This document shows, piece after piece, positions 41,867-49,853 of a DNA stretch of 64,000 bases. A program made the position numbers and the translations under genes. Location: NCBI RefSeq assembly GCF_029504695.1, contig NZ_JAQFIN010000004.1, positions 124,001 through 188,000 of the forward strand, in the 5' to 3' direction. Source of the DNA: Parabacteroides sp. PF5-6. GTDB taxonomy: Bacteria > Bacteroidota > Bacteroidia > Bacteroidales > Tannerellaceae. Each line of letters begins with the position of its first letter. Within the stretch, counting starts at the first letter, position 1. Below the pieces are notes generated by a model that was given only the letters and a program-made list of their open reading frames with translations, ran no database searches and was not told where the DNA came from.

Positions 41867-43099
41867 TTAAAATGCCAACCGTTGCAGAACCAACAGGTAG
41901 AAATAAGGCGCGGTTTCGCTATGATCGGTATCGAAAGTGATCAGCTCGACGGTGCTTCCGGCGGCTTTGAATGCTTTCGACGCTATTTCCGCATTCAGGA
42001 AAGGCACGGTGCGGTCTTTTGTGCCATGCACCAGCAATAGAGGAGCCTTGGGTGCCCAGTCGGTCAGGCCGTTGCGTTCCAAGGCATTCATCACTTTATG
42101 CAGCTCGTTATCGGAAGAGGAGAACAGGATCTCCGGACGGATAATCTCCGTCAGGCGGTCGGTAGCCATCAGGCGGTTGATCTGTCCTAAGGTATAGTCT
42201 TTATTGATGCACCACGAGCGGCAACCGGTGGCGATCGATTCGGTAAAGAGCTCGGTATAATTCAGATCGAGCTGTTCGGCATAGTCCAGTCCGATCACCG
42301 TCAATAGGATCGTTGCCGGGTTGGCGAGCTGTTCCTGTTGCAACATAAAGTCGAACATCGCAGCCGGCTCATACGGACCTCCTCCGGCGAATACCTGTTT
42401 AATGGTCATCTCTTCGGCATATTCTTCTTCGGCCATCCGGGCAAAGGCGAATGCCGAATGGGCGCCTTGGGAGTAACCGATCACGGTAAGAGGGGTCGTG
42501 TTGATATTCAATCCGATCGAATCCATATATTCCCGGACGGCAAAGACCATATCGACGGAGGTCTGCCCGGCGGTGCGGGCATGCAGGTAAGGTTGTGGCA
42601 GGTCTCGCGTCGTGCCGAAGCCCAGATAATCGGGAGTGATCACCAGGTAGCCGAAGAGTGCCAAGGCCGACTCGATCGAAGCCATCACCGAAGAGGGAGC
42701 TTCGGCATTCGCCCCGATCGTATAATGCTCGCTCACCACAACCCCTTTGAAAATCTTATCTGCCGGATAGGCGATAATGCCGGAGGCTGCCACTGTCTCT
42801 TCTGCCGGATCCAGGGTCCGGTATTTGATCGACTCGACGACAATCTTTTTCTCGGGCAGTGCCAGGATCAACGGATTGGAAGCTCCCAGGTCGAGCCGTT
42901 CGGCAAAGGCCGCACGGCTCAGTTCGTCCCGCCCGATCACTTCCAGGAAGTAAGGGTCAACCTGCTCTTCCGGATCGACAGGCGGGTCGATAACAACCGG
43001 TTCCTCTTCTTTTGAACAGGACAATAGCCCGCTCAAAAGAAGAAGAATCAATAAATGAAAAATGAATCTTTTATCGTGTGTCAAATGAAGATTTACCAT
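41867..43099 (-). CDS. Alpha/beta-hydrolase lipoprotein (secretory-lipase-like)
   Basis: 410 residues: lipobox LLLLLSGLLSC then acidic KEEEPVVID, suggesting surface display. The hydrolase nucleophile elbow is GYSQGA (about 205-210), preceded by YLVITPDYLGFG, and the late His lies in TFDTDHSETAPY, with LLVHGTKDRTVPF carrying the acid. Esters or lipids are likely substrates. Start overlaps the upstream gene's stop (ATGGTAA). Confidence 0.87.
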   Translation of the reverse strand: MVNLHLTHDKRFIFHLLILLLLSGLLSCSKEEEPVVIDPPVDPEEQVDPYFLEVIGRDELSRAAFAERLDLGASNPLILALPEKKIVVESIKYRTLDPAEETVAASGIIAYPADKIFKGVVVSEHYTIGANAEAPSSVMASIESALALFGYLVITPDYLGFGTTRDLPQPYLHARTAGQTSVDMVFAVREYMDSIGLNINTTPLTVIGYSQGAHSAFAFARMAEEEYAEEMTIKQVFAGGGPYEPAAMFDFMLQQEQLANPATILLTVIGLDYAEQLDLNYTELFTESIATGCRSWCINKDYTLGQINRLMATDRLTEIIRPEILFSSSDNELHKVMNALERNGLTDWAPKAPLLLVHGTKDRTVPFLNAEIASKAFKAAGSTVELITFDTDHSETAPYFYLLVLQRLAF

Positions 43100-43977
43100 T
43101 TGACGTAAGGCGCTTTCATCAGGAACTCATAGTCGTACTTCAACGCTTCTACCGGCGTCATATTGTAACGTTCCTGTTCCACATAATAATCTTCGAGCCC
43201 GGCCAGTTCGGCCACTTCGAATAAGGCTTTGAAGTCGACAAGGCCTTCGCCGAACTCAGTGCTTCCCTGTCCGTCGGGGTTGGCGTCTTTCAGGTGCCAG
43301 TTGGCAAAACGTTTGGGATGCGATTTGATCATCACCACGGGATCAAAGCCACCGTAAACCATCTGGGCCGTATCGATCTGGAAAGTCACCAGCTCCTTAT
43401 CCGTATCTTCTACCAATACTTCATAAGGGACCAGCCCTTCTACGGGATGAAACTCTTCGATATGATTATGGAAAGCAAACTTCAGGCCGTTTGCCTTGGC
43501 GATCTCTCCGCAGCGGTTGAACTGCTCGGCAAAACGTTTCACGTCAGCGATGGTCTGCAACTGGTCGACCGGATAGCCCGCTTGTACGATCCATTTGCAT
43601 CCCAGTTCGGCGGTATCTTCGGCATTTTTCTTCCAGAAATCCCAGCCTTTTTCGTCATCTGCTGCCAGAAGCCCGCTGCCGGTATGCGATCCGGTCATCA
43701 CCGCGCCCAGGTCGGTCATATACTTCTTCATCTCTTTCGGCGTTTTGCCAAAGAATTTCCCATTGCCATAGCCGTAGGATTCAAACCGTTTGTAGCCGAT
43801 CTCGACCAATGCTTTCATGGTGCCGTCGAAATCCTTCTGAAGATCCTCCCGCACACTATAAAGTTGTACACCTATTGCCTTCTCTTTCCGTGAACAGCCC
43901 GTAGCCAACCCGGCAGGCAACACACTCAGCGCAGCCAGCGCCGCGCCTGTCTTTAAAAAGTTCCTTCTTGAAACCAT
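43093..43977 (-). CDS. Tat-exported sugar phosphate isomerase/epimerase-like TIM barrel
   Basis: 294 residues. The leader MVSRRNFLKTGAALAALSVL has a twin-arginine motif and ends in a lipobox (TGC), so it is probably a periplasmic lipoprotein exported folded. The AP_endonuc_2/xylose-isomerase-like barrel has metal ligands in AFHNHIEEF, QIDTAQMVYGG and NWHLKDANPDG. Similar proteins act on keto-sugars; substrate unknown. Co-transcribed with the following hydrolase. Confidence 0.9.
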   Translation of the reverse strand: MVSRRNFLKTGAALAALSVLPAGLATGCSRKEKAIGVQLYSVREDLQKDFDGTMKALVEIGYKRFESYGYGNGKFFGKTPKEMKKYMTDLGAVMTGSHTGSGLLAADDEKGWDFWKKNAEDTAELGCKWIVQAGYPVDQLQTIADVKRFAEQFNRCGEIAKANGLKFAFHNHIEEFHPVEGLVPYEVLVEDTDKELVTFQIDTAQMVYGGFDPVVMIKSHPKRFANWHLKDANPDGQGSTEFGEGLVDFKALFEVAELAGLEDYYVEQERYNMTPVEALKYDYEFLMKAPYVKW

Positions 43978-44028
43978 ATCCCTTTTACTTTTAGATTACC
44001 GGCGATAAAGGTAAGAATTAATATGTAA

Positions 44029-44385
44029 TTAATAACTCTGGATCAAAACATCCGTAGGGATATGCAATCTTGCATGTATCTGCCGGATCATCCGGAGAGA
44101 GAGCTTTCGCTTCTTACTCAAAATTTCACTGGCACGGCTCTTCAAGCCGATAATCTCAGCCAAATCATTCTGTGAATACCCCAACTGTTCCAGGCGGAAT
44201 TTAATGGCTTCGATCGGATCGGGCAGATCAATAGGGTAATTCTCTTTTTCGTATTGGTCGATCAACAGGCTCAGAATCTCCAATTCATCTCCCTGAGGAG
44301 AATCTTGAGGAGCATCAAACAAGGCTTCCAACCGCAGGAGAGCCTGTTCGTAATCTGCTTCATTCTTTATCAATCGTATATTCAT
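44029..44385 (-). CDS. higA: HigA-type antitoxin
   Basis: 118 residues with a C-terminal HTH (QLGYSQNDLAEIIGLKSRAS then EILSKKRKLSLRMIRQIH) and an acidic N-terminal half that would embrace the toxin. It is the second gene of the pair, 5 bp after the toxin gene, the HigBA order. Confidence 0.92.
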   Translation of the reverse strand: MNIRLIKNEADYEQALLRLEALFDAPQDSPQGDELEILSLLIDQYEKENYPIDLPDPIEAIKFRLEQLGYSQNDLAEIIGLKSRASEILSKKRKLSLRMIRQIHARLHIPTDVLIQSY

Positions 44386-44390
44386 ATCTT

Positions 44391-44684
44391 CTAAATCTCA
44401 TTCGCATTAACTTTATCATACTCTCCATGAGTTCCTATAAAGCGAATCCAGATAACCTGGTAGGCATAATTCACTTTTATGATCAACCGGTAGTCGTTTC
44501 CTTTTATATTAAACACTACCCTGTTCGCCTGCAAGATACTGGCACTTGGATATTCTCTTTTTATCTCGGCTGGGGTTTTCCATGCCGCATTACCAGCTTC
44601 TTGAAACCAGGCCTTCAACTGCTGCTCGCAATCTGCATGCGCTTCCCAGAATTCACGTAATATCTTTTTCGCAATGACTCTCAC
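44391..44684 (-). CDS. higB: HigB-type mRNA interferase toxin
   Basis: 97 residues from the GTG at 44684 (MRVIAKKILREFWEAH by family alignment); an upstream TTG at 44693 is an alternative. The sequence matches HigB toxins of the RelE superfamily: AWKTPAEIKREYPSASIL, FNIKGNDYRLIIKVNY, and the C-terminal IRFIGTHGEYDKV. It should cleave ribosome-bound mRNA when free of HigA. Confidence 0.93.
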   Translation of the reverse strand: MRVIAKKILREFWEAHADCEQQLKAWFQEAGNAAWKTPAEIKREYPSASILQANRVVFNIKGNDYRLIIKVNYAYQVIWIRFIGTHGEYDKVNANEI

Positions 44685-44706
44685 GTTTATCAAGCTTCTT
44701 CTTGTG

Positions 44707-44797
44707 CAAAGATAAAGAAAGTTCCCGATATGGGAAATGTATTCTTGTTATTTATATTAAAAGACACAAAAGACTACAGAAAAATGATGTACTTTTG
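44707..44797. promoter_or_regulatory. Divergent promoters for higBA and the MATE pump
   Basis: On the minus strand TATCTTTG (44707-44714) precedes higB by about 23 bp; on the plus strand TACTTTTG (44790-44797) precedes the MATE start by 16 bp. -33 elements are not clear. Confidence 0.55.
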
Positions 44798-44812
44798 CGC
44801 AAATTTAAGCGA

Positions 44813-46144
44813 ATGCAAGGCGCAAAGAATCTAACACAAGGACCGATTACCCGGCAATTATTCAACCTGGCGTTGCCTATCATGGGCACGTCGTTTATTC
44901 AGATGGCGTATAGCCTGACGGATATGGCATGGGTGGGACGTTTGGGTAGTGAGTCGGTGGCGGCGATCGGGGCGGTGGGGATCCTGACGTGGATGACCAA
45001 CTCCATCTCGCTCATCACCAAGGTGGGATCCGAAGTGAGTGTGGGGCAGAGCATTGGTGCCCGGGACGAACAGAGTGCCCGTACGTTTGCTTCCCACAAT
45101 CTGACCCTTGCCCTGGTCATTTCCCTGTTTTGGGGTCTCTTGCTTTTCTCCCTGGCGCATCCTATTATCGGACTGTATAAGCTGGATGCGGCTATCTCGG
45201 CCCAAGCGGTGAACTATCTGCGGATTGTCTCGTCAGCCTTCCCGTTTATTTTTCTGGCCTACGCTTTTACCGGGATCTACAACGGGGCGGGCATGAGTAA
45301 GATCCCTTTTTATGCCACCGGCTGCGGATTGATCTTTAATATGATTCTGGATCCTTTGTTTATCTTCGTCTTCAGATGGGGCGTCGAAGGGGCTGCCTGG
45401 GCAACGTGGGTGTCGCAGGGGCTGGTCTGTCTATTATTGGTCTATCAGATGAAGGTGAAGAACCGTTTGTTCGGAGGCTTTTCTTTTTTTACCCGCCTGA
45501 AAGGGATATATACCTTACGTATTGTCAAACTGGGACTACCGGTTGCTTTATTGAATACCTTCTTTGCCATCATCAACCTGTTGTTGGGGCGGACAGCCTC
45601 GACCTACGGCGGGCATATCGGATTGATGGCCCTGACGGCCGGCGGACAGATGGAAGCGATTGCCTGGAACACTTCGCAGGGATTCAGTACAGGTCTGAGC
45701 GCTTTCGTGGCGCAGAACTATGCCGCCCGCGAAAATAAACGAGTGGTTAGCGCCTACCATACGACGTTGAAGATGACGGCTGTCTTCGGATTGTTCTGCA
45801 CGATCCTTTTCGTCTTCTTCGGCAATGCGTTGTTTTCTTTGTTTGTGCCCGAGCCCGAGGCATACGCGGCGGGAGGTCTTTTCCTGCGCATCGATGGCTA
45901 TTCGATGATGTTTATGATGTTGGAGATAACGATGCAGGGCTTGTTCTACGGCACGGGTCGTACGGTTCCCCCGGCGGTGATCAGTATCACATTCAATACG
46001 CTGCGTATCCCGCTGGCGATCGGTCTGGCGGCAATGGGCCTGGGTATCGAAGGCGTCTGGTGGGCGATCAGCATCAGCAGTATCCTCAAGGGTATTGTGA
46101 TCTTTATCTGGTTCCGGTTTCTGCAGAAGAGGATTCTGATTTAA
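44813..46144 (+). CDS. MATE family efflux transporter
   Basis: 443 residues from the ATG at 44813, chosen because it follows the -7 box directly and begins MQGAKNLTQGPITRQLFNLA as in DinF/NorM-like members. About twelve hydrophobic spans, two MatE halves (LPIMGTSFIQMAYSLTDMAW and VALLNTFFAIINLLLGRTAS). Exports cationic compounds with Na+ or H+. Substrate not predictable. Confidence 0.93.
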   Translation: MQGAKNLTQGPITRQLFNLALPIMGTSFIQMAYSLTDMAWVGRLGSESVAAIGAVGILTWMTNSISLITKVGSEVSVGQSIGARDEQSARTFASHNLTLALVISLFWGLLLFSLAHPIIGLYKLDAAISAQAVNYLRIVSSAFPFIFLAYAFTGIYNGAGMSKIPFYATGCGLIFNMILDPLFIFVFRWGVEGAAWATWVSQGLVCLLLVYQMKVKNRLFGGFSFFTRLKGIYTLRIVKLGLPVALLNTFFAIINLLLGRTASTYGGHIGLMALTAGGQMEAIAWNTSQGFSTGLSAFVAQNYAARENKRVVSAYHTTLKMTAVFGLFCTILFVFFGNALFSLFVPEPEAYAAGGLFLRIDGYSMMFMMLEITMQGLFYGTGRTVPPAVISITFNTLRIPLAIGLAAMGLGIEGVWWAISISSILKGIVIFIWFRFLQKRILI

Positions 46145-46262
46145 TCCCCCTACTAACCTTAACAATAAATTATCTGTGTAAATCTGCGCTTTAGTCTGTG
46201 TTATCTGCGTGCCATAATACCCAGTCGAATTTCATCTCCACAACTTTCTGGGATGATCCGAA

Positions 46263-46412
46263 AAAAGCCGGCAGCCTTTTGAAAAAGGCCGGCGGCCTTT
46301 TGGAAAACCCTGCCGGCCTTTTGCAAAACTCCGGCGGCCTTTTGGAAAACCCTGCCGGCCTTTTGCAAAACTCCGGCGGCCTTTTTTGGGGGGAGGCGGC
46401 GGCTTGGTAGTT
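46263..46412. repeat. Six 21-bp GC-rich repeats with 42-bp higher-order unit
   Basis: CCGGCGGCCTTTTGGAAAACC and CTGCCGGCCTTTTGCAAAACT alternate, giving a 42-bp supra-repeat occurring twice, preceded and followed by degenerate units. In one frame it reads as KAGRVFQ-like heptapeptides, but it has no gene context. Confidence 0.92.
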
Positions 46413-46465
46413 AAAGGGGAAATGTTAACAAATATAAATGGCAAACAGTGGTAAACCTATCATCC

Positions 46466-46679
46466 CGAACAGAGTTTTTCGTTTTTTTACTTACATCATA
46501 CAGCCGGAGCAGGCAACCCTGTTAAACGGATCACCGACGGGGCTCTTCAACAGATATCAGAAAGTTACTTACAGGAATTTTACTGCTTTTTTTACTGTCT
46601 GAAACAGCTATATGGTTGATATACAGAGGTAGGAGAAAATCCTGTATGATGCAAGTAAAAAAACGAAAAACTCTGTTTG
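46466..46679. repeat. 214-bp element with 38-bp terminal inverted repeats, copy 2
   Basis: Termini 46466-46503 and 46642-46679 are inverted repeats matching at 36 of 38 positions. Length is exactly that of copy 1 at 23151-23364. It again follows 21-bp repeats and TGTTAACAAAT. CTTTCAA heptamers (46706-46725) lie just beyond. Confidence 0.92.
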
Positions 46680-46755
46680 GAGGTTATTTTGGGGGTTTCC
46701 ACTTTCAACTCTCAACTTTCAACTACTGAAAAAAAACTTTCCGTTTTTTTTTCTG

Positions 46756-46763
46756 TACCTTTG
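46756..46763 (+). promoter_or_regulatory. metY -7 box
   Basis: TACCTTTG, 38 bp before the start codon; -33 unclear. No S-box riboswitch was recognised. Confidence 0.5.
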
Positions 46764-46801
46764 TCGCCTTAATATCGAAATCCACTAAACAGCAAAAAGA
46801 T

Positions 46802-48079
46802 ATGGCGAATCAATTCAAACCGGAGACGCTTTGCGTGCAGGCCGGTTGGCAACCGAAAAAGGGGGAGCCTCGGGTGCTTCCGATCTATCAGAGTACGACT
46901 TTCAAATACGATACCAGCGAGCAGATGGCGCGCCTGTTCGACCTCGAAGACAGCGGTTATTTCTATACCCGCCTGCAAAACCCTACGAACGATGCGGTAG
47001 CGGCTAAGATCACTGCCCTCGAAGGAGGGGTGGCCGGGATGCTGACCTCGTCGGGACAGGCGGCTAACTTCTACGCGCTGTTCAATATCTGCGAAGCGGG
47101 CGATCACTTCGTGGCACAGACCAGCATCTACGGGGGCACGTACAATCTCTTCTCCGTGACGATGAAGAAACTGGGTATCGAATGTACGTTCGTCGATCCC
47201 GATGCCTCGGAAGAGGAGATCAGCCGGGCTTTCCGCCCGAATACGAAGGCGTTGTTCGGCGAGACCCTGTCGAACCCCGGCGTGATGGTGTTGGACATTG
47301 AGAAGTTTGCCCGCATCGCCCACCAGCACGGGGTGCCTTTGATTGTGGATAATACCTTCCCCACGCCGATCAACTGCCGCCCGTTCGAATGGGGTGCCGA
47401 TATCGTGACGCATTCCACCACCAAGTATATGGACGGTCATGCCACGGCTGTAGGCGGTGCCATTGTCGACAGTGGACACTTCGATTGGGACGCCTATGCC
47501 GAGAAGTTCCCCGGCCTCTGCACGCCCGATGCGTCCTACCACGGCCTGACCTATACGAAAGCCTTCGGCCAGGGTGCGTATATCACCAAAGCGACCGCCC
47601 AGCTGATGCGCGACCTGGGATCGATCCAGGCTCCCGAGAACGCGTTCCTGTTGAATATCGGCTTGGAGACGCTTCACCTGCGTATGCCGCAGCACTGCCG
47701 CAACGCCCAGGCGGTTGCCGAATGGCTGGAGCAGAACGAGAAGGTGGCCTGGGTGAACTACCCCGGACTGAAAAGCAATAAATACTACGACCTGGCCCAG
47801 AAATACATGCCCAACGGCACGTGTGGCGTCTTGTGTTTCGGCCTGAAAGGCGGACGTGAGGTCTCGATCAAGTTTATGGACAGTCTGAAGCTGGTAGCCA
47901 TCGTCACCCACGTGGCCGATGCCCGCACCTGTGTATTGCATCCCGCCAGCCATACCCACCGCCAATTGAGCGACGAGCAATTGTCCGAAGCCGGTATCGC
48001 TCCCGACCTGATCCGTTTCTCTACCGGGATCGAGAATGCGGGGGATATCATTGCGGACATCGAACAAGCGCTGAGATAA
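46802..48079 (+). CDS. metY: O-acetylhomoserine (thiol)-lyase
   Basis: 425 residues, Cys/Met-metabolism PLP enzyme. The PLP lysine lies in HSTTKYMDGHATAVGG (about residue 207), cofactor-binding segments TSSGQAANFYALFN and IVDNTFPTPINCRP precede it, and LHPASHTHRQLSDEQ ends the C-domain. Length over 420 and the LQNPTNDAVAAKIT segment favour the sulfhydrylase of direct homocysteine synthesis over cystathionine gamma-synthase. Confidence 0.94.
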   Translation: MANQFKPETLCVQAGWQPKKGEPRVLPIYQSTTFKYDTSEQMARLFDLEDSGYFYTRLQNPTNDAVAAKITALEGGVAGMLTSSGQAANFYALFNICEAGDHFVAQTSIYGGTYNLFSVTMKKLGIECTFVDPDASEEEISRAFRPNTKALFGETLSNPGVMVLDIEKFARIAHQHGVPLIVDNTFPTPINCRPFEWGADIVTHSTTKYMDGHATAVGGAIVDSGHFDWDAYAEKFPGLCTPDASYHGLTYTKAFGQGAYITKATAQLMRDLGSIQAPENAFLLNIGLETLHLRMPQHCRNAQAVAEWLEQNEKVAWVNYPGLKSNKYYDLAQKYMPNGTCGVLCFGLKGGREVSIKFMDSLKLVAIVTHVADARTCVLHPASHTHRQLSDEQLSEAGIAPDLIRFSTGIENAGDIIADIEQALR

Positions 48080-48089
48080 ACTCCTTCAA

Positions 48090-48569
48090 ATGATCAAAGA
48101 CCTTTCTGAAAAAGCCCTGAAGGTTGAAAAAGAAACCCTCCAGTTCTTCAAGAGCTTGCCGAAGAAGCGTTTGCGCGACCTCGACGATACGATCCATGCC
48201 TTGCATGAGGAGGTCTTCGACGAGATCGATTGCCTGGCGTGTGCGAACTGTTGTCGCTCGCTGGGGCCTCGGTTGACCGACCGGGATATCGAGCGTATCG
48301 CGGCCGCCTTACGCCTCAAGCAGCAGGAGGTAGTTGCCCGTTACCTGCGTATCGATGAAGACGGGGACTATGTTTTCCAATCGATGCCATGCCCTTTCTT
48401 ATGCTCGGATAACTACTGCAATATCTACGCCGACCGTCCCCGTGCCTGCCGTGAGTATCCCCATACCGACCGCAAGAAATTCTATCAGATCCACGCCCTG
48501 ACGGTGCGTAACGCCCAGACCTGCCCGGCGGTGTTCGAGATCCTCGAACGGCTGAAACGGGAATTTTAA
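48090..48569 (+). CDS. YkgJ family cysteine-cluster protein
   Basis: 159 residues. Eight cysteines in the pattern LACANCCRSL, CPFLCSDNYCNIY, ACREYPH and TCPAVFE define the zinc/iron-chelatase-like YkgJ family (UPF0153). It starts 10 bp after metY and is probably co-transcribed. Function unknown. Confidence 0.9.
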   Translation: MIKDLSEKALKVEKETLQFFKSLPKKRLRDLDDTIHALHEEVFDEIDCLACANCCRSLGPRLTDRDIERIAAALRLKQQEVVARYLRIDEDGDYVFQSMPCPFLCSDNYCNIYADRPRACREYPHTDRKKFYQIHALTVRNAQTCPAVFEILERLKREF

Positions 48570-49825
48570 AAAAGGCTGCTCACCCGTTCCAGCTCGACAC
48601 GGGCGACAGCTTGATTATAGAGGGCTTCAATGTAATTGAGGCGTACATCGTTATAGGTGCGTTGGGCGTTGAGTAGTTCCAGGATACTGGTCTCTCCGCG
48701 CTCGTAGCTGTAGAGCTTCTTTTCCAGGATCATTTCGGCGTCGCGAAGCATACCGGTATGGAAATGTATTGCCTGCCGGCAGGCGATCGTATAGCGGTGG
48801 TAGGCCTGGGCCACTTCGAGCGTGATCTGCTGCTCGATGGCACGGTATTGCGCCTCGCTCTGTTCCGCCGCCAGCCGGGCGGCACGCACCTCGCCTTTGT
48901 TCGTATTGGAGAATTTCAGCGGGATACTGATCCCCGCCGAGAAGCCCTTGAATGACGGTGCCGGAGCGATCTCATTGCGCACTTCCGAAGCATACGTCCC
49001 CCCCAGGTTAATGCCCAGGTCGATCGCCCGGTTCGCCCGCGCCAGGCGTAGGTTATTGGCCGACAATTCACGCCCGTGCAAGGCGGCTTGCAGGTCGGCC
49101 CGGCTGTCGAGAGCATTAGCCGTCAGTATGGCCAGGTCGAAGTCGTACGGGTCTGATCGCAGCTCACCGGCCAGGGAGTCGGGCATTTCCATCGTCTGGC
49201 TGCCCTGCATCAGTTGCAACACCAACAGGGCGTCTTTCCAATCGGCCTCGCTGGCATGTACCTCGTTCAACATCGAAGCGGCTTCCAGGCGCGACTGCTG
49301 TGCGTCGACCTCCATGATCGCCCCCAGACGGAAACGCACACTATCGGCATGCGCCAGCCGGAGCATCTGCTGATACGAGGCCTGTTGGATGGCGTAGGTA
49401 TCGCGCGCTTTGAGAGCCGTCAGGTAGGCGACGGTCGCATCGGCGCGCAGGTGACGGAAATAGTCTTCCACCAGGGCGGCAGCCATCTCCTTCTCGCTCT
49501 GGGCGACCCGGATACGTGCCCGGCGTTTGCCTCCCAATTCGAGGGTATAACTCAATTCGGCGTCGAAGCCGTAACCCATCTGCAGGTTCCACTCCTGGTT
49601 GTTCGCATAGGCGACCGAGAACTCCGGATCGGGGAAGATACGGGCCGCTTTCACATTCGCCTCGGCGATATCCACATTGTATTGCTCGGCGAGGTAGCTG
49701 ATGTTCTTTTCTTTGACATTATTCAGGTAGTCCTGGAAAGTCAGTATTTGCCTTTCCTGGGCATGGGCTGCTGCCGTCAGGCAGCAGGCAAGTAATAGGG
49801 GGATTATTGATTTTATCTTTTTCAT
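48566..49825 (-). CDS. TolC-family outer-membrane channel (CzcC/CusC-like)
   Basis: 419 residues from the ATG at 49825 (signal MKKIKSIIPLLLACCLTAAA HAQ). Two OEP repeats with long coiled-coil segments (NVDIAEANVKAARIFPDPEF, AEQSEAQYRAIEQQITLEVA, YERGETSILELLNAQRTYND). Third structural gene of the metal efflux operon, 28 bp after the pump gene. Confidence 0.9.
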   Translation of the reverse strand: MKKIKSIIPLLLACCLTAAAHAQERQILTFQDYLNNVKEKNISYLAEQYNVDIAEANVKAARIFPDPEFSVAYANNQEWNLQMGYGFDAELSYTLELGGKRRARIRVAQSEKEMAAALVEDYFRHLRADATVAYLTALKARDTYAIQQASYQQMLRLAHADSVRFRLGAIMEVDAQQSRLEAASMLNEVHASEADWKDALLVLQLMQGSQTMEMPDSLAGELRSDPYDFDLAILTANALDSRADLQAALHGRELSANNLRLARANRAIDLGINLGGTYASEVRNEIAPAPSFKGFSAGISIPLKFSNTNKGEVRAARLAAEQSEAQYRAIEQQITLEVAQAYHRYTIACRQAIHFHTGMLRDAEMILEKKLYSYERGETSILELLNAQRTYNDVRLNYIEALYNQAVARVELERVSSLF

Positions 49826-49853
49826 GTTGTTTCTTTTTTTCTTTTTTAGGAGT

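Noticed and set aside
44702-44812. Longer N-terminus for the MATE pump
   Set aside because: The extension spans the promoter region and the -7 box at 44790-44797.
46145-46801. S-box/SAM riboswitch before metY
   Set aside because: Searched by eye for the conserved core and found only repeats and a -7 box.
46769-48067. Long open frame (432 codons) antisense to metY
   Set aside because: It mirrors codons of a clear PLP enzyme, has no promoter or motif, and reads as Arg/His/Gly-rich antisense translation.
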